This document shows positions 25,489 through 38,793 of a stretch of 64,000 nucleotides of DNA, piece by piece. Source of the DNA: Armillaria gallica. Taxonomy: Eukaryota > Basidiomycota > Agaricomycetes > Agaricales > Physalacriaceae. The DNA is taken from assembly GCA_037576215.1 (NCBI GenBank), contig JBANDB010000010.1, positions 2,604,001 to 2,668,000 on the forward strand, written 5' to 3'. The position numbers and the translations under genes are program-made. Under the pieces are notes generated by a model, which had not been told where the DNA came from, did not search any database, and saw only the letters and a list, made by a program, of their open reading frames with translations. Each line of letters opens with the position of its first letter. Position 1 is the first letter of the stretch.

Positions 25489-26939
25489 TGTAGGTGTAGG
25501 TGGAGTATATGAACAAAGAGGTATGTTCGCAGCTTCATATACCAAACTTCCATGGCCATCGATTCAGATCAGAAAAAATTCCATTGCCATTGGGACTGTC
25601 ATAAACACCGTGGGCTCCTTACCGGAACCGAGGTCATATTGAAGACCCCCCAGAGTTCTTGATCTACTACACGTACCTCTTATTAACTCCGAAGCAGATA
25701 ATTTTTCGAATTAAAGCATGCCCTGGCGATGGGATTTCAGAAAAACCTTGAAGCACTAAAAAAAAGTCGCGAGCCTTCGTCCGGTAAAATCCGGAAAAAT
25801 ATCAAGAAAACATAGGATCCGAGTTCCTCAATATGGCTACAGAAAGGAGGAAGAAGATGAGTACACATATATTGAGAAAGTGATATCAAACCCATTTCTT
25901 CTATCTTCAGGTTGGTCGGTGGTCACCCTTTCGCAAAATCGAGAGCTTTGTGAGGTTTCCGGCAAGGTGCTGTGAAGATTACGTGCCAAGACACCGTCTG
26001 AAAATCAATCAGGTGGTTATTTCGAGCACGAAGCTAGACGATGAAGGGCTTCAATGACCGGCAAACAAGCGTGGATGATAGATGTGTGATTGGAGCTCGG
26101 AAGGAGACATCGAGCACCGGATGAAGAGTCCTATTGATAGTACTATCAAAGTAATTCTATGAGCAGCACCAGCATCCCCGAGGGGAAACACTTGGCTGGA
26201 GGAGGAATCTCACTTCGACAACTTGATAACTGTCGGATTTTGATGTTCGACTAAGAGGTTATGAGTTCAGCTGAAGGACTCGAAGTTGATTATCACCGAA
26301 GAAGTGGAAGGAGGGGTCAAAGGGAGAAACAAGGAGCAGATGTGTCGTAACAATGCGACGAAGTTCCCCGAACAGATCCCTGACATCGGAGCAAGGGAGA
26401 CATTGAGTACTCATCAACGCTTGGATGAATGGGAACAGAATTAGACCGGTTTGATAATTGAAGTTTAAATCTGGATCACCCATATGTATAGCTGATACTC
26501 CAGCACGGCGCTTATACGCTCTCAAGAGATTATCCAGTTCAGTGGGCTCGGAGCGGACAGCGCTTGTTGCGTAGAACCATCTATTTCTCTGCAATTAATG
26601 ACCGAAGACAAGAGAAAAAAAATTAATCCATCAACATCAGGCCGGAAAGGGGTTGATGAAGATGCTCCTTCCATGCGCTACTTGTAAGCTAGAGCCTGGG
26701 AAGGAACTGGAAAACCAACTGAACAGTAAAAGCCTTGGTTACACCACGTGATACGATGTGTTCCACCTAGGATTACAGATCTAGTTCATTGTTCCCTGCC
26801 ACGCGCTCTGTAGCTCATTGTGGCTGATACTATTTTCGCGCATCAAGCTCCGCCAAACTGAAGTAAAGATTCGGTGGAATAATCCTATTTATGGCTAAAC
26901 AGAATATTATCAACACCGATTCGTGAAACACTCACTCAT
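25489..26939. other. Intergenic repeats, no gene assembled
   Basis: Parts of 25,700-26,260 are diverged copies of the flanks at 8.1-8.8 and 16.6-17.2 kb. A minus-strand open stretch at 26,259-26,594 has no family resemblance. Nothing further can be supported. Confidence 0.35.
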
Positions 26940-27650
26940 CACGCAGATGTTGGTATACCCTCGATAACGTAACTCGCATGATAGGCTGGTACAATGAGAG
27001 TCCAAGAATACTCTGCCATCGAGCAGAGATATCATGGAAAACTCGTCATCCGCCCAGAAGTATCAGCTTTATCGACTTTGACGTAGTTTTACAACAGCGT
27101 CATACCTTCCTAGTGCTCTGCGACGACGTGGCTCACCTTGGAGAAATCAACACATGGAGAGAAAAGAATGCGGAACACTCACAACGTCTCTCCGGTTATA
27201 CAGCTCAGACGAGGTAACTGGCGCCACCCTCTCATACGCGTATCAAACAACATAGCGCGTTGATTTTAAGACATGTGGTATTCGACGGCATAGGTACGCG
27301 TACGCCGCAGGTCGTCGTTCTTGAGGCAACTATATGGGATGATCATATAGGACCTATTTCACCCACGCGTGTCCTTTGCAAAACAGAAAACCTCCGTGAA
27401 GTTTCAACACCGAAATCAAATAAGGCAAGGCAAGAAGTACACGCCAACATATCATCTGGTAATGAATCAAGTTGTTTGTTCAACGGCCAATTGGATGATA
27501 GGAATACCGGGCCATTTGCGAACCCATATCTGATATCGAAATTCACGGAAGGTTACTCATCACTATCCCACAATATCCCCTCCGTATTGTCGACTGGTAG
27601 AACATCCGATCCGCGCTCTGAGAGAAGACCGTGACCTAGTCCAGCAGAGG
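26940..27650 (-). pseudogene. C-terminal fragment of an F-box-like gene
   Basis: It matches the 9.4-10.2 and 40.7-41.3 kb blocks in order: C-terminal region near 26,990-27,150 and the upstream segment near 27,260-27,330. It is much eroded and lacks the F-box end, like the fragment at 9.4 kb. Confidence 0.3.
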
Positions 27651-27839
27651 AGGTAGCGCTCGACGCTTAGAGCGGCGTTTATCCCCTGCGACGTACAGGT
27701 AAAGACAACTCTCCATTGACGAATGAAAAGTCAAGCACAGTGTACTCTTTCCGCAGGAGGTCAAGAGCTGGTCTATCCGGGTGTCAGGCAAGGCTTCACC
27801 ACACTCTTATATCCGTGAATAAACGATCTGCACGATAGG

Positions 27840-29520
27840 TACCTGCAGGCTCAATGACGCGCTACCACCGAGCGCCGATTCCAAGATGAACCAGTCTTCA
27901 GACTGGAGGGTATCATCATTGGCGAACTTTGGTGTAGTCTTCGAGCGGCATCGCGTCTCCGTGGTGCTCTATGAGGATATGGTTTACCTTACACAGTGAT
28001 GGTACATCAATATACGCAGGGAGCGACAGTGGAAATGGAAATTTACAAACTCCCTCCATCCGTAAAGCGCAAACACACGACCTGCCGCCCTCTCTCATGT
28101 ACGTACTTTTCGCTAGGACACTTGTGGAGCATTGAAATCGCTAATCCTCCATGCGTCGTCCAGGTCTAGGAGTCGCTGCCAATGTGGCAGGCGGTGAGAT
28201 CGTTGGCGACATCGTACGCACGGTCGTTGGATGCTATGCAGGTCATACTCCATGGTTACAAACCCAGGAGCTTGCCGTCTTGGATTGATAGTATGAACAC
28301 GGTCTCGAGGCAAAAGACCGCTTGATGGGCACCGGCACGTTCTTCCGACAACACCGGTTCAGGCTACACGAAACAATAAATGGGAGGTTCCGGATGAAAT
28401 GACCTAGCATGATTGTTTTATTGGATGACAAATGCGTGGTCTTTTGGATGGGAGGGGGTTAGAAGCCGAGCATGGGGGGGAGAGGCGTGCTCGGAGCCAG
28501 AATCTGGCAACTTCCCTCCGAGGTGAAGAATCCCGTGTCATTCTCAAGCTAGGTGGTCAACCTCCACTTGTTCCATATACTTTCACAAGATTGCCTTGCA
28601 TATTGATTGAGACTGAGATATATTCATGTTAAAATGTATTTACGGTGCATTGGAAAACAATGTACTTTGATCTGTAAGAGGCCGAGTTTACTTCACAAGG
28701 CTACGCTTTGAGATGACGTCGATACTTGACATGGTGTTTACGTCTGCTCCGTGTCCTAGGTCCAAGTGTCTATCGGATACTGGTAGGAAAATGAGAAATA
28801 ATCTTTGACTATAGCAAAAGGAGCCCACTCTTAAAAGACGATTCCTTTTTAACTTCTCGGTCTCCAGGTCCTACCGATTTGCAGTCGTGAGAGACAAGAG
28901 CAGCATCCGGATACACTCTACGAAGGCTCATAAAGAACGTGAAGAATGGGAGTGGCGAAACAAAGACTCACAGATCGAAAACGCGCCATGGAGCTTGATC
29001 GATGATCGCTGCTGCTCTCCCCACCTGTTTCTGACCCAACTGTTCGACCGTATCGTCGAGAATATGCTTTCATGCGTTCTAGAAAGTCATCAGTGAGCTG
29101 TGCAAAGCAACAGCAACTCCAGTACGCACTGAAGGGCAATGTTGGAATACAGACACATGGCAGACCGGGAAGAAATCAAGTTGACCCAAGCAGGCTCAGA
29201 GGGTCGTAAAAACATTCAGGGAGCCTAAAGATGTTTCTCCTCAGCTGTAATGGAAGACTTGGACATGAGAACATGCCAGAAAGCCTTCGGTAGACGCGCC
29301 AGGTGCAGTAGGTCGAGAGGAACCAACTGTTCGAAGATCTGTGCCATGTATGAGCCAAAATATGAAGGGAAAGAAAGTGCTTACAACCACGTACACAGAG
29401 CATAATGTTCATATCCACGAAAGCTTCCAACATTTCCTTCATTCAAGCGCTTCTTGATCGGTGACTAGGCGACAGTTTGTTCGGCGACTGCGAAGCTCCA
29501 GTCGGTGGTACGTATTCCAT
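27840..29520 (-). pseudogene. F-box-like gene copy 5, F-box well preserved but frameshifted
   Basis: A leader exon at about 29,400-29,442 reads MKEMLEAFVDMNIML, then comes an intron with a GTGTACG donor, and the next exon gives IFEQLVPLDLLHLARLPK AFWHVLMS. This is a good F-box core. Immediately after it the expected NIFRLPECF segment is in a second frame and EPAWVNLI (the usual sequence following fungal F-boxes) in a third, so at least two frameshifts are present. The C-terminal block (MPLEDYTKV) lies near 27,930. It stands divergent to 7TM copy H. Confidence 0.5.
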
Positions 29521-30541
29521 CCGAAATCGTTTTACACGTCTTGGCAGTGTGGTACTGAGAGCAAGAATGTAATGGAAGGACGTGATGGAAGAGAGGAAAG
29601 AGTCAATAATTCAAATTTGAAATCATACCGATCCGGGCCGGGAAACACCTGTCACTCTGTCTTCGGAACGATCTATCAGATATCTATCCACCCTCATTCT
29701 GTTCAATTAGTCTCCCTGGATACTTACCGTGATCCGTCCCTCTGTCGTGTTCTCCCAACGTGTCGATCTAACGTGACAGTCGTGAAGGCGGAAACCAGGG
29801 TTAGATTTTTAATTCATGAAAAGGTCGAAACAGGATCTGCTTGTCAAAAACTGGACCCACTTCAAAGCGAACGCTAACGTCGGTCCATTTTCTGCGGCAA
29901 TAGCCTAAAATAATGTGGATGCACACCCCTTTCTTATGAACCTCGTTGACAACTTGTCTCGTCCAGGCAAAGAACTCGAGTGCGTCCCCCTAGCAGAAAC
30001 GATATGCCATTTGGTACAAGCTCTCTTCTCCTGAGAGTATGATTTACTGAGGTGAGCTACTATACTGCCCACTCCCTCGGGAGCATGAATTTTGATCAAA
30101 CAGAAACCGCCTCGTTGTTATGTGAAAATCGGCAACTATCATCTGATTGCGCCAATTTACTTTATCCTGAACGTTCAAACGTTCAAGGGGCGGGTAATTC
30201 ACAACCGCGTGCGACCTATCTTAATGCAGTGCAGTAGGCTCCACTGTTCGTGCGATGATCCTGACGTATGTCCCATCAAATCGGGGCCTTAAATAAATTT
30301 CTAGGACCGGCTGCAGATAAAAATCGTACGAGCATCTTATCAACATGATCGCTCACCGGGCCAATTAATTTATCCTCAGATGTTGCGTATGTTTGTGCCG
30401 CTACCAACAACATGAAAGCGACGTAGTCAGTTGGTTTCTTGATCGTTTCGTTTCTTCCGATTGAGACCTTCTATCAAATGTCCAGAAAGCCAGTATATGA
30501 GGCTATGAGCATCCCTCTTTCCTCGTAAAATTCCCTCTGTG
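29521..30541. other. Divergent intergenic region before 7TM copy H
   Basis: The right two-thirds is homologous to window positions 1-635. It contains an open stretch at 29,461-29,877 with no family resemblance. It is probably promoter sequence for both neighbours. Confidence 0.4.
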
Positions 30542-31785
30542 ATGGAGCTTAAGCTGCCTAACCTCTCTCAAGATGCTAAGAACATCTGTATTAATTTCCT
30601 TGATCTGAATCTGAATGCTACGATTCTGCAAGCCTTATTGCACGGTGAGTCCATTCCTCCATTTTTAAGAAGATTCGCATTTACACCCTCGTCTCGCAGG
30701 CCTGTATACTGGCATTGTAGCGGTAACCTTATGGACCATGTGTATGTGGACTGTCTTGAACAAATTCCGACCTTCGCTGAAGTTTGAACTCATAACGCAG
30801 TCTCTTCTCCAAGACTGTTACGCAATACATTCCTATTTGCAATGATCGTCACTCTTTACCCTCTATCAACAATATCGCTCGGGACTAACTGGACCTTCGA
30901 GCGCAGCGCGTTTATTGAACACCGCGACAAGTGCTACAGCATGTTCACAGCGCTAATAGACCGTGGCCCGAGGTGGAGGGGACACATCCTTGCCAGCGCT
31001 ATCGCCGGAGGTATAAGCACTCTTCTTGTCGATCTCACTATTGTATGTTGTCTCATTTAGTCACAGTGTGGAGGAAAATGAAATCCAGTAGATATGGCGT
31101 TGTTGGACCATCTGGGATCGCCAATGGAAAGTGGTTTTCATACCGATGTTTTGTGTTGTAGCGGCCACAGGTTAGCTACCTCACCGTCTCTACATTTTTC
31201 TTTACTGAATTTCTCAGGCATGAAGATGATGGAAATCCTCAGTATTTTCGGAAATCTTCCCCACAATATCAGCAAGCAAGGATACTTCTCAGCGGAAATT
31301 GACTGGTCGTTGATATATGTCTCTTTGACTCTCGCCACGACACTTATGTGCACGCTCTTAATCATGTACCGCATCCTTCAGTGCGCTCCAGGGATGAATG
31401 CTTCCCGTAAAATCATCGAGATGCTGATCGAGTCGTCGGCAATGTATTCCCTTGCCTTAATCATCTATCTCGCACTTCTGTCGAAGAATTTGGAGCCCGG
31501 CTACTACGCTGATATTATTGCTGCATATGTCAAGGTGAGCTTACGTCGCATTGGCCTTTGGTCAAAGTTCTAAAATTTCACAAGGTCATCTCCCCAACAC
31601 TCCTAGTCGGACGCGTCTCAGCTCATGCTAATGCGAGTTCTCGTCGACAACAAATGGTTGCTATGTGGGAGAACTATCCTCCCTTGGTCGGCTGTTTTAG
31701 GGAAGAGGGTACCGATAACAGACATAGCCCGTATGATGGCCATCAAACGGCATCGGGATCTTCAATGGGCAAGGAAGCTGTATGA
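30542..31785 (+). CDS. 7-transmembrane protein, copy H (tail type I)
   Basis: Exons 30542-30644, 30700-30741, 30801-31042, 31092-31170, 31218-31534 and 31585-31785 join in one frame of about 327 residues. All introns are GT-AG. The IWRCWTIWD box, SPTLLVGRVSAHA and PLVGCFREE are present. It has no type II partner downstream. Confidence 0.85.
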
Positions 31786-31934
31786 TCTCTCCGTTGGCAG
31801 TGTAACTAATTGAGTTATACGCGGGATTCGGTGGATGGCTTTGCGTCGTGTTCCTAATTATATATTATAGCCCATCTACGACCGTTAATTTGGAAGCCTA
31901 CTGGTAATTAAAACTCAAGATACCAGCTTTCATC

Positions 31935-32002
31935 ATGAGTTCGGACGATTCTCAGATCATTATTCCCTTGCCGGTCTCTTCAATGGCTAAAAAAAGACGT
32001 AG
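31935..32002 (+). CDS. Small first exon of an unidentified gene, basic end
   Basis: It opens with ATG and reads MSSDDSQIIIPLP, then ends in a KKRR cluster directly before a GTAAGT donor. Homologous but start-less or donor-less versions follow copies A and D. The basic cluster could be a nuclear localisation signal. The rest of the gene cannot be followed, because the sequence to the right is the GC-rich insertion. This may be a true first exon or chance conservation by duplication. Confidence 0.25.
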
Positions 32003-33629
32003 GTAAGTACAACGCATCCGACCCCGATTGGCAGTCGCAATGTACCTCCCATTTGACGTTGACGCGGAATACAGATAAGGGATTATCTTCCCAACGTCAG
32101 CTTCGTTACGCCGAATCTGATCGTCTTGGCACCGACCACCATGTTTCCTACAATTCTGTCATCGTGCGCGCCCTTCTTTCTCTGCCCTTATTCACTGATC
32201 CTTGTATCCTCTGTCTCGAGACTCGTTTCCTGTTGTTTTGGTTCTTGTTGTTGCAATGAGTATGGCTCCTGCCGCCGCACCATTTTTTCTGATGGTGTGT
32301 TGCGACGGAGAAGTATCTTGTTGCTTGCGTTCCTGTGACAGTGGCGAGGTCCACTCCTGCCGCCGCGCTATTTTCCAATGGCGTGTTGCGACGGATTGGT
32401 TTTCGTCGCTTTTGTTTGGTGGTGGTGACATGATTCGCTCCTGCCGCCGCACCGTTTTCTAATGGTGTGCTGCGACGGACTGAGTTTTGTTGCTCGCGTT
32501 CCTGTGATAGCGGCGAGATCCACCCCTGCCACCGCGCTGTTTTTCAATGGCGTGTTGAGACGGTCTGGTTTCTCGTTGCTTTGGTTTTGGTGGTGGCCCG
32601 GGTGACAAGATTCGTTCCTGTGGCCGCACTATTTTTCAATGGTGTGCTGCGACGGAGCGCTCTCTCGTTGCTTTCGTTCCCCAGTGCTTGCGTTTCGTGC
32701 CCATTGTTCCCGCCCCGCCCCGCCTGCTTAGGGTCGCTACTTCCCTCATGGTCCGTGCGTATGCCTGTGTGTTTCACACTGTCTCACCTTACATGATGAT
32801 GTCGTGCCTCCGAGGATTACAACTGTGACGTCGTGCTCTTCTGTTGATGCATCCAATGAGTAATGTTCCTGCCACGCCCTTTCTGAAATGTTTGTGACAT
32901 ATCGTAATACCTTTGGTAGCTACATGCTCCTGCCGCCGCTCCATATCCAGAATTGGTGTGCACCTCGGTATGGTGTACTTGCTTGTCGACCGAGAATACG
33001 AAGGTCCTACTACAATCAACTCTACAGAAACTTGCTAGTTTCAAGTTCCAAGTTCCGTTCCTATTTTGTTGTGCCGACCCCCACACATAGAAAAGAGTTT
33101 GTAGAACTACTGAACTCCTCCCATACATACACTTGTCACTTGCCATTGAAGTACTTCGATGGCTGAACGCCGCCAACGGTCCCGGCTTCGTTCTCGATGA
33201 TTATGCTGCTACTGTCAAAGTGAGGTCGAGGACGGGGTGTAATGATCATTGTACCCCGATGCATTCGAAACCTTGCAAGGTTCATCATAGAATCTTGGCG
33301 CTCCCTTCTCGTGTATTCTTAATGCCTTTGATCTGCTCAAGATCTCATTCCTCTGATATTTTCCATGTATTTAATGAAGCTCCTTATATTGCCCTTAATG
33401 ACGTTCTGTCCATCGCTCGTTCGTCATCCCACTTTGTCTCCATTGAACCCCACAAAGATACTCTAATCCGCGAGACACACTCAATAGTGTGCTTAAAACG
33501 GCATGAGCCTTTGTGGCCACAGCACATGGCATGCCATGGCAGGGCTGTGGACCCGGCCGTTCCTTATTGGGACCTTGTGCTGGTACCAATACCAATACCA
33601 TCTTTCAAGAGTCCCTACGAGATAGCAGT
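32003..33629. other. GC-rich insertion between copy H and F-box copy 6
   Basis: This stretch has no counterpart in the other units. It contains a minisatellite (32,260-32,700) and long but biased open stretches on both strands that I attribute to the repeat composition. An open stretch at 33,133-33,693 (+) runs into sequence antisense to the F-box C-terminal block and is not called. Confidence 0.4.
32260..32700. repeat. GC-rich minisatellite, about five units of 84-92 bp
   Basis: A CTCCTGCCGCCGC-type core starts at about 32,266, 32,354, 32,438, 32,523 and 32,615. Each core is followed by a TTTTC-AATGG(C/T)GTG(T/C)TG(C/A)GACGG segment. Odd and even units differ, so the array can also be described as a higher-order repeat of about 172 bp. 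Confidence 0.75.
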
Positions 33630-35650
33630 TAGCGTCGCCGGATTCCCAAATCATATCCGAGGCCGAGGTGGATGTGACATGGTCTCAGGGTAGAAGCTCG
33701 TTCTTCCGACAGTCTCGGTTCAAGCCCGCAAGATAATGGTACAATCCTTGCAGATGTAAAGGTTCCGAATGAGCTTGACCTAGGAATATTTCTCTTCAGG
33801 CGCGAGTGGAGAGGCGTTCGGGAGGGGTCAGTCAATAACTCGCCGCTCGGTGGAAGGCTCCCCCGCACCAACATGAATGGTCTGGATGATATTCTGGATC
33901 GGAGGGAGTTCGAAGAAGTTGAGCATAGAAGGGAGGAGCGTGGTCGGAGTCTTGCACAGGCGAAGGCAATCAGTACCGATTGCAATTGTTACTAAATCCA
34001 CCAAACAGTGTTTTAAAGGACTGCCGCTAGCAAAAAGCTGTGTTGCCCAGTTCTTCGGGCACCGGAACAAGCATAGATCAGTGGGGAAGCATGGCGAGTG
34101 AGAAGATGTGAAAATCGAGGTTATTTTTAATTCAATGTCCGGATCGTCGCTAGGTCAAGACACACATAAAATGTATTGGCAGCTTTCGTGAATATACCAC
34201 TGGATATCTCGTAGTATACGCAGCATCCGGAAGTATGCGAGGGGAAACATTGGAGGATCCCAGAACGGGCGACAAGTGGGTGATCTTTTGGGTGAGAGAA
34301 GAAGTCGAGTGTGGGAGGGAAAGGCATGCTTGGAGGCAGAGCCTTGCGACTTTTGTCCGAGTTTGAAGTATCACGCGGCGCTCCAAAGCTAGGCGTTGTG
34401 TCCTTCACCTTTTCCACGCACTTCACAAGCTCTCCTTGTATATTCGTTCAAACTAAGATATATTCATGTTAGAGTGTATATCCAGCGTATGGGATAACAA
34501 CGTACTGCGATCTGTAGGAGGCCGATTTTGATTCGAAAGGCTATGCTTGATACTGAGATGCCGGTTAGTTCTACTCCGTAATCTAGGTCTATAATTTTCC
34601 TGTGGATGCTGGTAGGAAAATGAGAAATGAGCTTTGACAATGGCGAAACGAGCTCACCCTTAAAGACGGTTTCGTGTCAGCTTCTCGGATCTCACGTCCT
34701 TACCGATTTGCATTCGCGGGGGTCAAGAACGGCATCTGGATACGCACTTTGAAGGCTCATAGGGAGCCCGAAGAATGAGAGCCGCAAAACAAAGACTCAC
34801 CGATCAAAACGCACCATGGAACTTGATCTTAATTTTATGAGGTGTTGCACTCATGTTCGGTCCTGCAGGCGAGCAAAGCCCGGCGTATGTCCTCATACTC
34901 CTTAGTAGACAGTACTCTTCAAGGCGACGCTTTCCAGCACGCTCTCAGGCTAGAAATTTGTCCGCGGAACGCAACGCAAACTGAAGACTATACTCAAGGG
35001 AAATGTTGGAATGTAGGTCGCTACTAGCAGTGCCCCTCATCAGTTTGGACACATCCAACAACGCGTTCAGGATCAGTAATGGAGAGCGTGTTAAGACAAT
35101 GATATGAGCTGTCTATTAGGGACTGAAGACCTCGGGACTAACTATAATGGCATACATGCGGTGCATATGCGCGGCCTGAGAAGAGGTTCCGCCGAGTTTG
35201 CTGATGTCTTATAGTAGAACTATACGTTGAGCAGCAAAACGCATACAAGTGAAATACAAACTTACATGGCAGACTCCCGGGACAAAAGCCATGTTGGCCC
35301 AAGAAGGCTCATATAGGCTATGCAAAGGGTTGGGGATCTACAAATGTTTCTCATCGCAGAATTACAGGCTGGAAAGGAACACTGGGACATCAGAATACGC
35401 CAGAAAGCCTTCGATAGATGCGCAAGGTGCAGTAGGCCGAGAGGATCTAGTCGTTCGAAGATCTATGTCAGGATGAGCCAAAGCATGAAGGAAAAAATGC
35501 GCATATATCCACTTACGGAGAGCATTCCACGAAAGTTTCTAACGCCTCCTTCAAGCGCTTCTTTACCGGGCGAGCGTTTGTTTGATGACACCCAGACTCC
35601 AATCGGCGGTAGGTTTTCCATCTGGAATCATTTTTCACTGATTTTCCGCA
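33630..35650 (-). pseudogene. F-box-like gene copy 6, best F-box in the window
   Basis: After a leader exon (about 35,520-35,580) and a GTAAGTGG...CATAG intron, the exon near 35,370-35,460 reads IFERLDPLGLLHLAHLSK AFWRILMS, a textbook F-box (alpha-helices with LxPLxLLxLA). The following YEPSWANMAF segment is in another frame, so a frameshift separates them. Toward the C-terminus the conserved PPIQNII and SPEEK-type segments follow (about 33,750-33,960). F-box proteins recruit substrates to SCF ligases through Skp1; whether this copy makes protein is doubtful. Confidence 0.5.
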
Positions 35651-37529
35651 TTATTCGTTGCTGCAGTGATGGTGATGCGTGGTACTGAGAGAAAGGACGT
35701 GATGGAAGAGAAGAACGAAGAGTCAACAATTGCAATTTGAAATCATTCCGATGAATCCGGGCCGGGCCTACCATCTCTTTCCTCGGAACAATGAAACCTA
35801 CCCTCAGTCTGTTCGACGAGCCTCAGTTACCTACTGTCCCACTGCCGTGTTCTCAGGGAGTACAGATCTGGATGGGAATATGTAACGGTTCGAAGGCCAA
35901 AACCTAAGGTTGGTTCTTCACTTTGCCAAAACACGCCCAAAGTTTGGATTATTGCCAGATTCACAATTCTCGATCAGACCCTGAGCCTTTACAAGGGCTT
36001 GAGCAATCGCAGTAAAAGAATGCATATTGTACTGCGGCATGTCCTGCTGTCAAAAATTTCTGTCGATTTCTCGACAGCTTGATATACACCTCTTCTCAGC
36101 AAGCGTCGCTTAGATGCAAACAACCATCGGGATAGATTATCTACTTGATGGCGTATTCGATACGAGTCCTCGCTGAAGGTACGTTACGCTAAACATGACT
36201 AGGAGCCTCCTCTGAAATGCAGTCGTCCCTAGCTCACCCTCAAAGCATCTGTGGCGACCATCATCGTGACAATGATATCCGATATTCACGACTTGCATTT
36301 GTCAGTGGTGCCGGACCTCGCCTATGCTGAAACAGGGATTCCCACACATCTCCCGATCAAATGTGTACCTCTCGGTGCGCTCCTCTGCGACGCTGTTCTA
36401 TGTCTCCGACTGATAATGACTTTAGCCGAACTATTGGCAACCGCATGATCGATTCAAGAAATCTGCATACCTTCGTATGTCATGCAACCGCAACGTTCAA
36501 TTCGCCTATCAATAGTGGCCTCACAGATTTGGACTTGTTCCTTAACATCTTGTCCATTCGCAAAGCAAAGACACGGCTCATCCAGCACGGCATAGCGAAG
36601 TACGATAGAGTATTGCGGTACGAGCTCAGGCACTCGCGGATACCGCTTCGATTTTTTCACTCTATTATAACCTCAGGTTCAATTGGTATATGATTGTTGT
36701 ATCTACGGGAACGTACATCCTGCTTCTGCGTCACCCCTCTCAGGAACGAACTCAGGTGAGCTATTTTACGACACGAAGTCTACTTGCCGGAATGAATGAA
36801 ATTGCTATAGTTCCATTTGGTAGTATACATCAAGCTGCAAATTGTGATGTCTATGCCACAGCTCTCCTGCGATGGAACACCTTAAGGTACAAGAAGCGAT
36901 GTCAACTTATTCCCCGCAAGGAGAGGCTATTAACTGCGATAGTTTAGAAGATAGATATATCCTCCACCTCGCTTTCTTACTTCCAGATACGTCTTGCAGT
37001 GGGATTTTTTCGGTTTAGCTGTACCATGGACCAGCTCCGAGTCCAAGGTGCGATGGGTGCGACAATAGAGTATCAGGTACAGAATCTCCTGGATCATATT
37101 AACATATAGCATCGTCCTATGATCCATGATCCTTGTCTAGATGTCAATCGGTCTATTCTAACTGGCGGAGAGATTGAATCAACTCGCGCGCCAATCATTT
37201 CATTTTGACCATTTATTCTCGAGTCCTCACTGCAGGTACGCCACGCAAGATCTTGTTTCTCCTGAGAATTTACATGGACACATAACTTTCATATCTTTCC
37301 ACATCCTGAGTCATGAACACGAATTCTATTGGACGACGCACAAAATATGACCGGCACCTAGTCGAAACATGTTAGAGCCCTGAATATTTACTGGCACAGA
37401 TGACGGACCAAAACTAGGAGATGTCGGTGACATATCACACCGTAGTGGTGGTTCCTTCAATAAATTCTTCAGAAGCAAGGTATATGAAGTAACAAACATG
37501 GCTTCCCTGCTCATATACCTCCCTCTGTC
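35651..37529. other. Intergenic region before 7TM copy I
   Basis: Blocks near 35,740-36,080 match the flank at 21.7-22.1 kb. A plus-strand open stretch at 36,251-36,693 in two overlapping frames shows hydrophobic residues but no family pattern, and I do not call a gene. The region near 37,190-37,330 again resembles other 7TM upstream flanks. Confidence 0.35.
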
Positions 37530-38793
37530 ATGAATGTACCACTTCCGGACCTGTCGCAAGACGATAGAAGGGTCATTTTCGATTCAGTTGACCTGAATCT
37601 GAATCGTACGGTTCTGGAAGCCTTGCTGTATGGTGAGGTGATCGTCTATTCCTAAAATATCCATCTTAAGATTTCACCTGGATTTCACTTTGCAGGTCTA
37701 TACACCGGCATCGTATTAGTCACGTTATGGAATATATGTATGTTGAATTCCAATCCTGGACGTCCGACGGACCGAGATATTTGCTGAACTCTCTATAGTC
37801 TCTTCTCCCAACCGGTTACCTAGTAGATTCCTGCGTACAATTATCGTCGTGCTTTATGTTCTCTGTACAATAGGGTTTGCAGTCGACTGGGTGTTTGAGC
37901 ACCGCGCGTTTATCAAATATAGCGACAACTATTACAGTGTGTTCATAGCGCTGCAGGGAGTTGGCCCGTGGTGGAAAGCATGCAACCTTGTGGGTGGTAT
38001 TACTGGTGGTATATGCACACTCTTAGTCGATATCACTGTTGTGTGTTGTCTCATTTCTTCCAGTCAATGGCAAAGAGGTTGACATTCTGTAGATATGGCG
38101 TTGTTGGACGCTCTGGGATCGCCAATGGCGAGTCGTCCTCATACCGATTATGTGTGCCGGAATCGGTACGGGTGAGTCTCTGTCCTCTTCTTCGGATATA
38201 ATTCTCACTCTGCGTCTCAGCCATGAAGGTCATGCAAATACTCAGTACTTTCCACAATGTTACCCAAGACATCAGCAAGACAGGAGGTTTTGCAGCGGAT
38301 ATTAATTGGACATTGATCTACCTCTCACTGACGCTTGTCACAACAATCATCTGCACGCTACTGATCATTTACCGCATTATTCAACATTCCCCAGGGATAA
38401 GCTCTTCCCGCAAAATCATCGGGATGCTGATCGAGTCGTCAGCAATGTATTCAGTTTCGTTAATCGTCTATGTCGCACTGGTGTCGAGAAATTCTGAATC
38501 TGGCTACTACGCTGATATTATTATGGCTTATACCAAGGTGAAGCTAAATTGCATTCCTTTTAGTCGAGGATCTGAAATTTCAACAGGCCATCGCCCCAAC
38601 GCTCCTGGTTGGACGTATCTCAGCCCACGCTAATGCCAGCTCTCGTCGACAAAAAATGATTGCTATGTGGGAGAATCATCCTCCCTTAGTCGGCTGTTTT
38701 AGGGAAGGAGACACCGATAATAGCCATGTATACCATTGTCCAGATGGGGGTCACCAAACGGTGCCGGGATCGTTGTGGAAGGAGACTGTATGA
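37530..38793 (+). CDS. 7-transmembrane protein, copy I (tail type I)
   Basis: Exons 37530-37632, 37696-37737, 37799-38040, 38093-38171, 38221-38537 and 38587-38793 join in one frame of 329 residues, checked codon by codon. All introns are GT-AG and 49-63 bases. TM1 spans exons 1-2, TM2-3 lie in exon 3, IWRCWTLWDRQW plus TM4 in exon 4, TM5-6 in exon 5, and APTLLVGRISAHA plus the tail in exon 6. It is a good reference gene for the family in this window. No type II partner follows. Confidence 0.87.

Noticed and set aside
32192..32796. Arg/Thr-rich or Cys-rich proteins encoded by the GC-rich minisatellite
   Set aside because: Open frames exist on both strands and follow the repeat period, a composition effect.
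33133..33693. 186-codon plus-strand gene
   Set aside because: Its right third is antisense to the conserved F-box family C-terminal region, and the left part has no counterpart or domain.
36251..36693. Additional membrane protein gene upstream of 7TM copy I
   Set aside because: Two overlapping hydrophobic frames without family motifs and without equivalents in other units.
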